DNA of 63,780 nucleotides, from assembly GCA_003162425.1 (NCBI GenBank), contig PMOK01000133.1, positions 1 through 63,780 of the forward strand, in the 5' to 3' direction. This document shows positions 8,881 through 17,525 of the stretch, piece after piece. The stretch is from Bryobacterales bacterium. Its GTDB lineage: Bacteria; Acidobacteriota; Terriglobia; Bryobacterales; Bryobacteraceae. A model generated the notes under the pieces. It searched no databases and had not been told where the DNA came from. It saw only the letters and a list, made by a program, of their open reading frames with translations. Made by a program: the position numbers and the translations under genes. Each line of letters opens with the position of its first letter. Position 1 is the first letter of the stretch.

Positions 8881-8976
8881 GACCCCCAAAACATAGTATT
8901 TCTACAGAGGCGTTGCTCAACCTGGCACCACCGGTTATCATTTCGCATTTCAGCGGATGAAAGAAGGAGAAACATT

Positions 8977-9891
8977 ATGAGATTTCGGAGTATGGTTGCA
9001 GTATCTGCATTGGCTTTAGTTTTGGTGCTAGCTTCGGCGGCATCGGCGCCTGCACAAACGTTGACGGCGTTTAATATTGAGCGAACTATCGCGCTCAACG
9101 ACATTCTTAGTCCCATCACCCCCAACCTTCCCGCGAGTGTTTTAGCATCACTGGCCGGGGGAGCCCTGGAGATTCACGAGACATTGGTCTATAACTCTCA
9201 GGCGAACACGTTAACGTCAACACTCTTCGCGCTCCCAACTGGAGCGCCGATCCCGACACCGCCCGCGGAGCTCGCCAACCTGGGAACCGCGCTGGTCGCG
9301 GAGGTCACCATGGCAATCGACCGGATCTACGTCACTGAAAAACCGTTCATGTCGGTCCAGTTTGTGGGAAGCGACAGCCAGAGCACCGTCACTCCGTACG
9401 GAAGCTATCAGGGAGCGGTGTCCACTGTCTCCGTGGGCTTTACCAACGCCACCGCCGCGGCCGGCACCACCGCCGCCGCTCCAGCTACGGTAAATACGGT
9501 GATTGAAACCGTGGCAGGAGCCATCGTGATCTATTCGCCCACCGCCACTATAAATACGTTCACTGTTACGACGCCTCCGCCCAGCGGTGGTGGCGGCGGC
9601 ACTACCGGCGCCCCAACCGTGGTAATTGCCGGCGGCGTAAGCCAAACCGTCACCACCAAGAACATCACATTGGATGCTTCTCAATCTACCGATCCGAATG
9701 GCTTGGCTTTAACGTACCAGTGGAGCGTGACGGGAGGAGAGCAGAACGTATCTCTGCTGCATGGCACTTCGGCTGTCGCTTCCGCACAACTCGGTGATAA
9801 CGGCCCGAACACTTACGTGTTCACGGTCACGGTCACTAACAGTGCGGGCAAAAGCACTACCGTAACCGTCACCATAGATTACGTCGGGTAA
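8977..9891 (+). CDS. exported protein with C-terminal PKD-like domain
   Basis: A 304-residue protein beginning with a signal peptide (basic MRFR, hydrophobic ALALVLVLASAA, cleavage near APAQ). Residues about 28-195 form an unrecognised Thr/Ala-rich domain. A glycine linker (SGGGGGTTG) near residue 207 leads to a PKD-like beta-sandwich with the typical LDASQSTDPNGLALTYQWSV start and VFTVTVTNSAGKSTTVTV end. It is presumably periplasmic or secreted. A good ribosome site (GAAGGAG) supports the start. Downstream it converges on the S41 peptidase gene across a hairpin. Function is unknown; the PKD part suggests adhesion or surface packing. Confidence 0.8.
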   Translation: MRFRSMVAVSALALVLVLASAASAPAQTLTAFNIERTIALNDILSPITPNLPASVLASLAGGALEIHETLVYNSQANTLTSTLFALPTGAPIPTPPAELANLGTALVAEVTMAIDRIYVTEKPFMSVQFVGSDSQSTVTPYGSYQGAVSTVSVGFTNATAAAGTTAAAPATVNTVIETVAGAIVIYSPTATINTFTVTTPPPSGGGGGTTGAPTVVIAGGVSQTVTTKNITLDASQSTDPNGLALTYQWSVTGGEQNVSLLHGTSAVASAQLGDNGPNTYVFTVTVTNSAGKSTTVTVTIDYVG

Positions 9892-9902
9892 TAACACGCC
9901 GT

Positions 9903-9945
9903 CCGTAGTGGAGGGCAGCCAACGGTGACTGCCCTCTACTTACGG
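9903..9945. terminator. Candidate bidirectional terminator hairpin
   Basis: Outer arms CCGTA (9903-9907) and TACGG (9941-9945) and inner arms GAGGGCAG (9911-9918) and CTGCCCTC (9929-9936) enclose a ten-base loop. It lies between convergent genes, overlapping the tail of the frameshifted S41 gene. There is no long T tract on either strand. Confidence 0.45.
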
Positions 9946-10109
9946 GTTTCGCTTCGAGCGTCGTAATTCAACACCCACTCCAATACCGGATCCCGTCCGG
10001 ACCGGTAGTCATCCCATGAGGGAATGATCTCCTGATCCGGCCGGATCACGTTCTCGCCGCTTTCCACAAACTTATAGAACTTCACGGAGTAACGCAGCGT
10101 CCAGTGTGA
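9936..10109 (-). pseudogene. Out-of-frame C-terminal remnant of the S41-like peptidase
   Basis: In the frame next to the annotated one, the sequence reads WTLRYSVKFYKFVESGEN, then EIIPSWDDYRSGRDPVL, to a TAG at 9936, about 57 residues. This looks like natural peptidase tail sequence and joins smoothly to the main frame if one base is inserted near 10109. It shows that the original gene ended at 9936. Confidence 0.7.
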
Positions 10110-11413
10110 TTTGGCAACTTCATCTCTCGGGCTTCCTGGTAGCTGTTAGGCTTCTCTCCGATCTGCTGTCCGGCCAGGATTGCATTTGTCTGATAACGGA
10201 AATGTGCGGAGTTAGACATGGCAGCGAAGTAGTCGCCGCCACCGTTCAGACGCAAGTCGATGACGAGTTTGTCAGGATGCTGCTGCTGGATCAGGTCGAA
10301 AAGCCCCTTCGCCTGCTTGCCCAGACCTTTATACCCGCGAAAGCTGCAGGAGACGGTGTGGGAGTCAGGCAGATAGGTATACCAGAAATTGTCGCCAGGT
10401 TTTTGGCGGAACAGCGGGCGCTCTTTGAATGCGGGAATCCAGCTTATCTTTGAGCTTTCCCCTGGCGCAACGGCGTGGATGTCGATGGTGAATTCCTGGC
10501 CATTGTCGCCGGCAAGCGTGTAACGCGCCACGTTTCGGTCGGGAATGATTCCCATTCCGTGAAGGAAAATTCCCGTTGTGAGAAAACCAAGGACCCGCAA
10601 ATCGCGTAGGACTTGGGTTTCATCCGCCGGTGTCAGAGCAAGGAGAAGCTCATGAAGCCGGGCGATGGGCATGTCCTGGATCTTGATCACTCGCGTGCCG
10701 AGCGCCTTTTCATTTCCCGATGTCGTCGCCACCACACGATGCTCGTCTCCAAAACGCTCGATATCGATGGGGAAGTTGGCATTGTCTTCCGGGACTTTTA
10801 TATATGTATGGCCGTCACCGATCAAATTAGCGATGCGGTCCATGCCGGCGTAGATTTCGTCGGCGTTCAGGCGGTCCAGTTTGCCATCGAGCTCGGCCAC
10901 TTCGGCTTCGAAGCGTTCGCGAGAGATGAAGTGGAAGGCATTGGCGTGGCGTTTCGGCAATTCGGCCGCCAGATAGGCCACGTCCTGGCGCCACTGTTCC
11001 TTGGACAAACTTAGCCCTGCTCCGACCGCGTTCTTAGGGCCGGCGGTGCGGCGCAATTCTGCGGGGCTGGCGTCGGTGCCGGCGGCGAACTTTCCACGCA
11101 GGACTTCCGCGTCGAGTATTGCATCAACGGTTACCGTATCCGCGCCGGAGTCAAGATTCAGATGGAGCTGGCCTTGATCGAAATGACCGTCCTTGACGGT
11201 GTAAGTGCCGGCCGGAGTAACCAACTCGCCCGCATAGCGCCCGTTGTCGCAATGGAGGTTGAGCGAAATATCGAGCTTGCCTGCCTGCTGACTGGTAGCA
11301 GCACCTTCAAAGTAGCCGGCTGGATCACCCGGTTTGCAGCCGTTCTGAGCCTGGCCAGAAACCGGCCACGTCATGAGCGTCAACCCAACACACGCCAAGC
11401 GAAAAACGTTCAT
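10082..11413 (-). CDS. S41-like (C-terminal processing type) peptidase, exported, frame-broken near its C-terminus
   Basis: A 443-residue product with a signal peptide (LACVGLTLMTWPVSGQAQ), a lipocalin-like beta region (about 25-125) and an S41-type fold in which DKLVIDLRLNGGGDYFAAM corresponds to the segment near the active site. The usual catalytic serine motif is not obvious, so activity is uncertain. The open frame ends in an odd tail (HTGRCVTP). One base appears to be missing between 10109 and 10110; restoring it continues the protein as HWTLRYSVKFYKFVES and on to a stop at 9936. This is either a real late frameshift or a sequence error. An exported RidA-like gene lies 50 bp upstream on the same strand. 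Confidence 0.8.
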   Translation of the reverse strand: MNVFRLACVGLTLMTWPVSGQAQNGCKPGDPAGYFEGAATSQQAGKLDISLNLHCDNGRYAGELVTPAGTYTVKDGHFDQGQLHLNLDSGADTVTVDAILDAEVLRGKFAAGTDASPAELRRTAGPKNAVGAGLSLSKEQWRQDVAYLAAELPKRHANAFHFISRERFEAEVAELDGKLDRLNADEIYAGMDRIANLIGDGHTYIKVPEDNANFPIDIERFGDEHRVVATTSGNEKALGTRVIKIQDMPIARLHELLLALTPADETQVLRDLRVLGFLTTGIFLHGMGIIPDRNVARYTLAGDNGQEFTIDIHAVAPGESSKISWIPAFKERPLFRQKPGDNFWYTYLPDSHTVSCSFRGYKGLGKQAKGLFDLIQQQHPDKLVIDLRLNGGGDYFAAMSNSAHFRYQTNAILAGQQIGEKPNSYQEAREMKLPNHTGRCVTP

Positions 11414-11463
11414 GCTATTCTTGTACGTTTTACTAAGCTTGCGGGTTCGGGCTGAAATGCTCT

Positions 11464-11913
11464 CTACTTACGAGCCGTGATCGTAATTTCGATGCGCGCG
11501 GGTCCAACTAACTTGGCCACACCTACGGTGGTGCGCGCCGGGCGCGGGTCTTTGAAGTAAGTAGCGTACACCGCATTCATGCGTGGAAACAAATCCATGT
11601 CGGTGAGATAAACCTGAACAGCGACGGCATCTTCAAAGCCGAGTCCGGCGGCCTTCAAGACCAACCCGGCGTTATCGAGGGCGTTGCGTACTTCACTTTC
11701 GAAGTCGGATGGAATTTGGCCGGTCTTGAGATCGCGTCCAACCTGCCCGGCCACATAAAGAGTGCCGTCGATCAAGATACCTGGGCTGTACGGGAGGCCG
11801 GTGGCGCCAGGGCCCGCAGCAAACTCCTTGGGAACAATCGCACGCTTCTCTGCGAGCGCGTTCGAAACAGCCAGGGAAGAGCAAAGCAATAAGACTGTAG
11901 TCCGTATGTTCAT
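11464..11913 (-). CDS. RidA/YjgF-family protein with signal peptide
   Basis: A 149-residue RidA-like protein. Cytosolic RidA deaminates reactive enamine/imine intermediates of amino acid metabolism. Family landmarks include PYSPGILIDGTLYVAGQVG, the DNAGLVLKAAGLGFEDAV helix, FPRMNAVYATYF, and PARTTVGVAKLVGPARIEI with the conserved arginine followed by threonines. Unlike classic RidA, the start (MNIRTTVLLLCSSLAVSNALA) is a signal peptide, so this copy is probably periplasmic. It lies 50 bp upstream of the exported S41-like peptidase, probably in one transcript. Confidence 0.87.
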   Translation of the reverse strand: MNIRTTVLLLCSSLAVSNALAEKRAIVPKEFAAGPGATGLPYSPGILIDGTLYVAGQVGRDLKTGQIPSDFESEVRNALDNAGLVLKAAGLGFEDAVAVQVYLTDMDLFPRMNAVYATYFKDPRPARTTVGVAKLVGPARIEITITARK

Positions 11914-11946
11914 TGGGCAATCTTAGCAGCGGGAGAGTCTCGCGTA

Positions 11947-11991
11947 GGACGAACGTCCGATTGTAGCTAGCATCGGCAAGCCGGAGCTTGC
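11947..11991 (-). terminator. Two hairpins directly after rpsT
   Basis: GGAC-GAAC-GTCC (11947-11958) and GCAAGC-CGGA-GCTTGC (11976-11991) lie in the 79 bp between rpsT and the RidA-like gene. The second abuts the rpsT stop codon. They may end the rpsT transcript or belong to a palindromic repeat; no U-run follows. Confidence 0.4.
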
Positions 11992-11992
11992 G

Positions 11993-12256
11993 CTACGCCA
12001 TTGCTTTGAGCCGCGCGGTGATCCGGCTTTTGTATCGCGCCGCTGTGTTCTTCTTGATGATGCCCCATTTCGCGGAGCGGTCAATCATCGAAAAAGTGGC
12101 CGGAAGCGCGGCTTGGGCTGCACCTCGGTCCTTCTGTTCAATCAAACGTCGAACCGACCGGATCTGATGGCGCAACCTGGTTTTGCGAAGACGGTTCACA
12201 TCGGTCTTTCGCCTGGTTTGGCGCACCCGTTTTAGGGAAGAAAAAGTATTTGCCAT
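11993..12256 (-). CDS. rpsT: 30S ribosomal protein S20
   Basis: An 87-residue, strongly basic all-helical protein ([19 protein letters not shown]...) that binds 16S rRNA during small-subunit assembly. The start MANT, the [16 protein letters not shown] helix, and the closing [11 protein letters not shown] agree with S20 in content, length and charge. The gene has its own well-formed promoter and is followed by two hairpins, so it is probably transcribed alone, as is common for S20. Confidence 0.95.
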   Translation of the reverse strand: MANTFSSLKRVRQTRRKTDVNRLRKTRLRHQIRSVRRLIEQKDRGAAQAALPATFSMIDRSAKWGIIKKNTAARYKSRITARLKAMA

Positions 12257-12286
12257 GCTCTAACTGGATTCCTTACAGGAGTATCC

Positions 12287-12315
12287 ATCATAGCGTAGTG
12301 TGAGACTAAATTCAA
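12287..12315 (-). promoter_or_regulatory. Sigma-70-type promoter for rpsT
   Basis: On the minus strand TTGAAT (12310-12315) and TATGAT (12287-12292) are 17 bases apart, with the rpsT ATG 30 bases further. The -35 box overlaps the stop codon of the upstream glycosyltransferase gene (ends 12312). Both hexamers are one or two bases from consensus. Confidence 0.65.
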
Positions 12316-13196
12316 CGCCGGCGGACCAGTTCGCTACCGCCCTTCACCAGCCACTCGGTCATGAAACGAAGCGGTTTCCTGCGGTTGTACCAAAGACCCA
12401 CCGGAAGGCTTGCCAGATATTTCCAGGCGTTATACCGCAACGGCTCAAAGAACTGGTCGCGGTGATCCAGACGATATGCCGTGTAGCCGAAAATCCACGG
12501 AAGCGGAATGTACCCATAGTGACGTTTGAGCAGATCCATGGAGGCCTGGAAAACGCTGTCACGCTCATAAATGGTCTTCGCCCCTGTGTGCATTCGGGAG
12601 TTCGCCAGGTACTGCGGGATAGCGTCAAAGCTGATACCCGCCTTGGCCATGCGTATCCACAGGTCGTAGTCAAAGGATCGGTTGACGCTGGGATCCAGTT
12701 CGCATCGGCGGTAAGCCGTGGCTCGAATAAATGACGCTGGCTGGCAAATGAAGCAGTCCCGTTCCAGGACTTTCGCATCGAACGGCAAAGTGGGATAGCG
12801 GCCGATCGTCGCGCCGTTCTCATCAATCCACCATCCTTCGCCGTAGACGACATCGGTTTCCGGATGTGCCTGAAAGTACTCCACGCCTTTCCGAACAGCC
12901 CCCGGAAGAAAAGTATCGTCCGCGTTCAACCAGGCAAAAATCTCACCGCGCGCTTGGCGAAAACCCTTCCATGCCGCATCGGAAGGGCCACGATCGGGCT
13001 CCGAGAAATAGCGGAAGCGTCCCTGGTAGCGCTCCAGAATATCCAGGCTGCCATCGGTGGAAGCGCCATCCACCACGATGTATTCGATATTAGGATAGTC
13101 CTGGGAGAGCACGCTCTCGATAGTCTCGGTCAGGTATTTCGCCATGTTGTAGGTAGGCGTGATGATGCTGACCAGAGGCAGAGCGGAAGGAGTCAC
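12312..13196 (-). CDS. glycosyltransferase family 2 protein
   Basis: A 294-residue GT-A fold enzyme. The N-terminal donor site shows VSIITPTYNMAKYLTETI and IEYIVVDGASTDGSLDIL, and the metal-binding acidic motif is LNADDTF (near residue 92). Later SFDYDLWIRMAKAG contains the ED/DLW-type segment of the acceptor region. Such enzymes add sugars to lipid carriers or proteins at the cytoplasmic face. It follows the repeat-protein gene by 36 bp in the same direction, which would fit glycosylation of those exported proteins, but that is inference from position only. The specific sugar is unknown. Confidence 0.9.
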   Translation of the reverse strand: MTPSALPLVSIITPTYNMAKYLTETIESVLSQDYPNIEYIVVDGASTDGSLDILERYQGRFRYFSEPDRGPSDAAWKGFRQARGEIFAWLNADDTFLPGAVRKGVEYFQAHPETDVVYGEGWWIDENGATIGRYPTLPFDAKVLERDCFICQPASFIRATAYRRCELDPSVNRSFDYDLWIRMAKAGISFDAIPQYLANSRMHTGAKTIYERDSVFQASMDLLKRHYGYIPLPWIFGYTAYRLDHRDQFFEPLRYNAWKYLASLPVGLWYNRRKPLRFMTEWLVKGGSELVRRR

Positions 13197-13232
13197 GATT
13201 CAATCTAACTATAACGCTGTGACGCTCGCTTC

Positions 13233-16200
13233 TTACGGCACCGTCCAGGCGCCATGCAGCGACCAACCGCTATCCACCGTGGCATTCTGCACTTCCATGT
13301 AGATGTTCTTCGCGCCTGCGAACCCGGCCTCGAAGCTCACCGCCAGATTCAACGTCAGCGTGTTGCCCGATACCGACATCGACGAGGTTCCCGCATTCAC
13401 CGAGCATTGGCTGTTCGACAGCGTCCCGCCGCCGCCTACCGTCACCGGCCCCTGCCAAGCGCCCGCATCGCTGGCCAGATACAGCGCATTCGAAGCCCGC
13501 GAGTAGTAGAAGTAGCAAGCATTCGTTGCGCTGAGCTGCGCGTTGATCTCCATCTGCGTCGATACAATATCCGTGGCTCCGTTCGGATCCGTGAACGTGA
13601 AGGCAAATGTCTGTGAAGATCCGCTGCTTGAGTTCGGCGTTACCGATACCGCCGCTGGAGGTCCGCTGCTGCCGCCATTCCCACCGCCGCCGCTCGTCAC
13701 CGTCCAGCTACCCAGATTCGACCAGCCGCTGTCCTGAGTAGCGCTCTGCACCTCCATAAAGATGCCCTTCGTCCCCGCGAACGCTGCCTGGAAGCTGATC
13801 GCTAGGTTCAACGTCAGCGTCGTTCCCGACGCCGATACCGACGACCCGCCCACGTTCACCGAGCATTGGCTGTTCAAGAGCGTGCCGCTGCTGCCGATGG
13901 TCGCCGGTCCTTGCCAGGCTCCCGCATCATTGGCCAGATACAGCGCATTCGAGGTTCGCGAGTAGTAGAAGTAGCAAGCGTTGGTAGATGACAGCTGCGC
14001 GTTGATATCCATCTGCGCCGATACGATGTCCGTGGCTCCGTTCGGGTCCGAGAAGTTGAACGCGAACGTCTGCGATGATCCGCTGCTCGAGTTCGACGTC
14101 ACCGATACCGGCTCCGGCGGCGCGTTCACACTTCCGCTGATGATCCCCAGCGAGGCGCTCGTGTTGTGCGAAAGCGCACCGCTCGTGCCCGTTACTCCAA
14201 TGGTGAACGATCCCGTGCCCCCGCTTGACGACGTGTTGACCGTTAGCGTCGTCGATCCCGAGCCGTTCACCGTCGTTGGATTGAAGCTCGCCGTGGCTCC
14301 TGACGGCAGTCCCGAGGCCCCGAAGCTTACTACTCCGCTGAATCCGTTCAACGCAGTGACTGTCACCGTATAATTGGCGCTAGCCCCCGGCGCGATGCTG
14401 TCCGAACTCGGACTCATGCCCAGCGAAAAGTCGGGCGCGGGAGCCGAGCCGGCCGTCGCCGTCCAGCTTCCCAACCTCGCCCAGCCGCTATCTTGAGTGG
14501 CGTTCTGAACTTCCATGAAGATCCCTTTCGCTCCCGCAAATGCAGCCTGGAAGCCGATCGCCAGACTCAACGTCAGCGTGTTTCCCGAGGCCGATACCAA
14601 GGATTCCTCCGGATCCACACTGCATTGGCTGTTCGAGAGTCCCCCGCCCGCTGTACCTAACGTCACCGGTCCTTGCCAGGCCCCGGCGTTGTTGGCCAGA
14701 TACAGCGCATTCGAGGTTCGCGAGTAGTAGAAGTAGCAAGCGTTGGTAGATGACAGCTGCGCGTTGATGTCCATCTGCGCCGAAACGATATCGGTGGCGC
14801 CGTTCGGATCCGAGAACGCAAACGTAAATATCTGCGCCGATCCGCTGCCGGTGTTGGGCGTCACGGAGATCGAGTCGGGCCCAGTGTTGGTGGTCTGAGT
14901 GATGTTCAGCGACACCGACGTGTGAATATTGATCGTGCCGCTTACCGCCGATATCGTCGGAAAGAAAGTGCCGCCAGCCACATTACCGGACGTACTGATC
15001 GTGAGCGTTGTAGAACCTGACGCGGTCACTGTCGTTGGATTAAAACTGGCCGTAGCGCCTCCCGGTAGTCCGGACACGTTGAAGGTCACGACACCGCTGA
15101 ATCCATTTATGCTGGTGATCGAAATGCCAAACGTTGTGCTGCCGCCAGCCGCGACACTGCGCGAACTGGGCGTCACGCTGAATGACAAACTAGGGGCCGG
15201 CCCTACTGGCGCTTGCACTAAAAAACTACCCTTGTTGATCCAGCCGCTGTCCTGGGTCGCATTCCGAACCTCCATGAAAACGCTCTTCTGTCCGTCAAAT
15301 GCGGGGGTCTGAAATTCCAGGTCCAGGCTCAGGATCAGTGTATTTCCGGAAATCGACACCGATGACGACTGGGCAAAGACGGAACACTGGCTATTCTGGA
15401 GTGTTCCGGAGCTTCCAATCGTTAGCGGTCCTTGCCATGCTCCCGCGTCATTTGCCAAATAAATTGTGTTCGCTGCGCGCGAGTAGTAGAGGTAGCATGC
15501 TCCCGTTGCGCTTAGTTGCGCACTGACGTCGATCTGTGCGGAGACAATGTCGGTTCCGCCGTTCGGATCAGAGAACGTGAATGCAAGCTGCGCTGAGTTT
15601 CCGAATTGTCCCGACGGAATTACGGAGATTGGAGAAGGTGGTGCACTTTGCATCACGTCGAGCGATGCGTTCGCTTGGTGGTTTGATGCCCCACTCGATC
15701 CCGACGCCGTGATCGTGGTTGTAGCTATCGGGGTGCTCCGGCTGGTCTGGATGGTAAGCGTGCTGGAGCCGGAACCGGTCACCGATGGCGGATTGAAACT
15801 TCCAGTCGCTCCCGAGGGAAGCCCGGAAATCCCGAAGTTCACAACGCCGTCGAAGCCATTGATGCTGGTTGCGGTCACCGTATAGGTGGCACTCGCACCG
15901 GCAACTACGGTCTGAGAGCTGGGTGAGATGCCGAGCGAAAAATCTTGCGCCAGATTCGATCCGACATTCCAGGTTCCGCGGCGTACCCAACCGGTATCCT
16001 CAGTTCCGTTGAACGCTTCCATATAGACGTTCTTGGCTCCGGAGAATGCCGCTTCGAAGGTTAGCGCCAGGCTGAGCGTGAGCAGCTTTCCGGAGGTCGC
16101 CACTGAAGAAGCGCCGGCATTGATCATGCACTGGCTATTCTGCGCGTTACCGGAAGCCCCAATTGTAAGCGGCGTGTGAAATGCGCCCTGATCATCTGCC

Positions 16201-17501
16201 AGGTAAATAGAATTCGATGCCGGCTGATAGTAGAAATAGCAGGCGCCACTGGAAGCCAACGTTGCGCTGATGTCGATCTGAGTGGAAACCAGGCCGGACG
16301 GCCCGTTGCGGTCCGAAAAAGTGAAGCCGAACGTCTGAGCGGAGCCGCCGCCGGAGGAAGGCGACACCCGGATTGCACCTGGGTCGTTGTTAATGAGAAT
16401 GGAGATGCTTCCGTCGCCTAGGTTGGCAGTCACGATATCCGGAACAAGGTCGCCATTGAGGTCTGCCGCGGCAACGCCCGTTGGACTGCTACCAACCGCA
16501 ATGTCGACTGGGGTTCCGAAGGTGCCGTTCCCGAGACCTGGGAGAACGGCTGCAACCGATCCATTAAAATAGTTAAGAGCTACCACGTCCTGAATACCGT
16601 CGCTATTGAAATCGCCGATCGCTACTCCGGCTGTATCCGCACGCAGGGTGGTGGAACGGATAGCCTGAAAAGTTCCATCACCATTACCCAGGAATACCCC
16701 GATACCCATGTCACTTCCCACCACAATATCGGGAACTCCGTCTCCTTTCAGATCGCCTATAGCCACAGATGTCATCGATGTGGCGTTTGGCGTACCCGCA
16801 TAGTTGACCGGAGATCGAAATGTACCATCGCCGTTGCCGAGCAGGACGGAGATATCGTTTCGATCCTCGTTAAGGGCCACGAGGTCGAGCCTCCCGTCTC
16901 CGTTAAAGTCGGAAACAAGGACTCGAATGGTTCCGCTCTCGACGCCGCTGGTATCGACTCTCACCGGATAGGCGACTGGGATCGAAAAAGTCCCGTCGCC
17001 CTTCCCTAGGGCGATGTTGACGGTTCCTTGTGGGAAACTTGCCATAGCTAGGTCCGGCTTCCCATCTCCATTAAAATCACCTACAGCGATGTCATCGAAC
17101 ACGAAAGAATTCACGATGGGCTGTTGGAAAGTGCCATCGCCGTTGCCGAGTAACACCAACGTCCGATTCCCGCTGATATCGTTGCCGACGATGTCTTGCT
17201 TACCGTCCTGGTTGAAATCCGCCACTCTGAAGGTCTTCGGGAATCCCGTGAACGATGTCGTCTTGGGTGGTGTCTGGAAAGTCCCGTCCCCGTTGCCTAA
17301 ATAGACCAATATCGAACTGGAACTCGCAGTCGCCGACACGATAACGGCAATGTCTGGAATACCGTCGCCGTTAAAGTCCGCTATCGCGACCAGTGGATCG
17401 GTGCCCGTCGTGACGTCCGTCCTCGTGAAGGAAACTTGGCCACGGGCAGTCCACGCGCTCAATAACAGAAGAAGCAGAGTTCCAGATCGTAAGATATTCA
17501 T
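13233..17501 (-). CDS. exported mosaic protein 1: FG-GAP head plus five A and three B modules
   Basis: A 1422-residue exported protein with a signal peptide (LLLLLLSAWTARG). Residues about 24-372 form seven FG-GAP/VCBS-like repeats (ADFNGDGIPD, GDFNGDGKPD, LGNGDGTF repeated), likely a calcium-binding beta-propeller. The rest runs A-B-A-B-A-B-A-A. Module A (about 140 residues) has FSDPNGATDIVS, ACYFYY, AGAWQGP, NSQC and MEVQNATQDSGW, with two cysteines about 37 apart. Module B (about 100 residues) has NGFSGVVSFGASGLPSGATA and SFNPTTVTGSGSTTL. The protein stops just after the last WTVP with no sorting signal visible. The last A module is a chimera (see findings). The mosaic-2 gene ends 24 bp upstream, so the two may be cotranscribed. 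Role unknown; adhesion or matrix is plausible. Confidence 0.88.
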   Translation of the reverse strand: MNILRSGTLLLLLLSAWTARGQVSFTRTDVTTGTDPLVAIADFNGDGIPDIAVIVSATASSSSILVYLGNGDGTFQTPPKTTSFTGFPKTFRVADFNQDGKQDIVGNDISGNRTLVLLGNGDGTFQQPIVNSFVFDDIAVGDFNGDGKPDLAMASFPQGTVNIALGKGDGTFSIPVAYPVRVDTSGVESGTIRVLVSDFNGDGRLDLVALNEDRNDISVLLGNGDGTFRSPVNYAGTPNATSMTSVAIGDLKGDGVPDIVVGSDMGIGVFLGNGDGTFQAIRSTTLRADTAGVAIGDFNSDGIQDVVALNYFNGSVAAVLPGLGNGTFGTPVDIAVGSSPTGVAAADLNGDLVPDIVTANLGDGSISILINNDPGAIRVSPSSGGGSAQTFGFTFSDRNGPSGLVSTQIDISATLASSGACYFYYQPASNSIYLADDQGAFHTPLTIGASGNAQNSQCMINAGASSVATSGKLLTLSLALTFEAAFSGAKNVYMEAFNGTEDTGWVRRGTWNVGSNLAQDFSLGISPSSQTVVAGASATYTVTATSINGFDGVVNFGISGLPSGATGSFNPPSVTGSGSSTLTIQTSRSTPIATTTITASGSSGASNHQANASLDVMQSAPPSPISVIPSGQFGNSAQLAFTFSDPNGGTDIVSAQIDVSAQLSATGACYLYYSRAANTIYLANDAGAWQGPLTIGSSGTLQNSQCSVFAQSSSVSISGNTLILSLDLEFQTPAFDGQKSVFMEVRNATQDSGWINKGSFLVQAPVGPAPSLSFSVTPSSRSVAAGGSTTFGISITSINGFSGVVTFNVSGLPGGATASFNPTTVTASGSTTLTISTSGNVAGGTFFPTISAVSGTINIHTSVSLNITQTTNTGPDSISVTPNTGSGSAQIFTFAFSDPNGATDIVSAQMDINAQLSSTNACYFYYSRTSNALYLANNAGAWQGPVTLGTAGGGLSNSQCSVDPEESLVSASGNTLTLSLAIGFQAAFAGAKGIFMEVQNATQDSGWARLGSWTATAGSAPAPDFSLGMSPSSDSIAPGASANYTVTVTALNGFSGVVSFGASGLPSGATASFNPTTVNGSGSTTLTVNTSSSGGTGSFTIGVTGTSGALSHNTSASLGIISGSVNAPPEPVSVTSNSSSGSSQTFAFNFSDPNGATDIVSAQMDINAQLSSTNACYFYYSRTSNALYLANDAGAWQGPATIGSSGTLLNSQCSVNVGGSSVSASGTTLTLNLAISFQAAFAGTKGIFMEVQSATQDSGWSNLGSWTVTSGGGGNGGSSGPPAAVSVTPNSSSGSSQTFAFTFTDPNGATDIVSTQMEINAQLSATNACYFYYSRASNALYLASDAGAWQGPVTVGGGGTLSNSQCSVNAGTSSMSVSGNTLTLNLAVSFEAGFAGAKNIYMEVQNATVDSGWSLHGAWTVP

Positions 17502-17525
17502 CGATTTCTCGTTCCTTGTTGCATT

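Noticed and set aside
8800-8890. GEMM-type cyclic-di-GMP riboswitch
   Set aside because: A CAGGGCCAAAC stretch is suggestive, but the GACGCAAAGC core and following receptor helix are absent.
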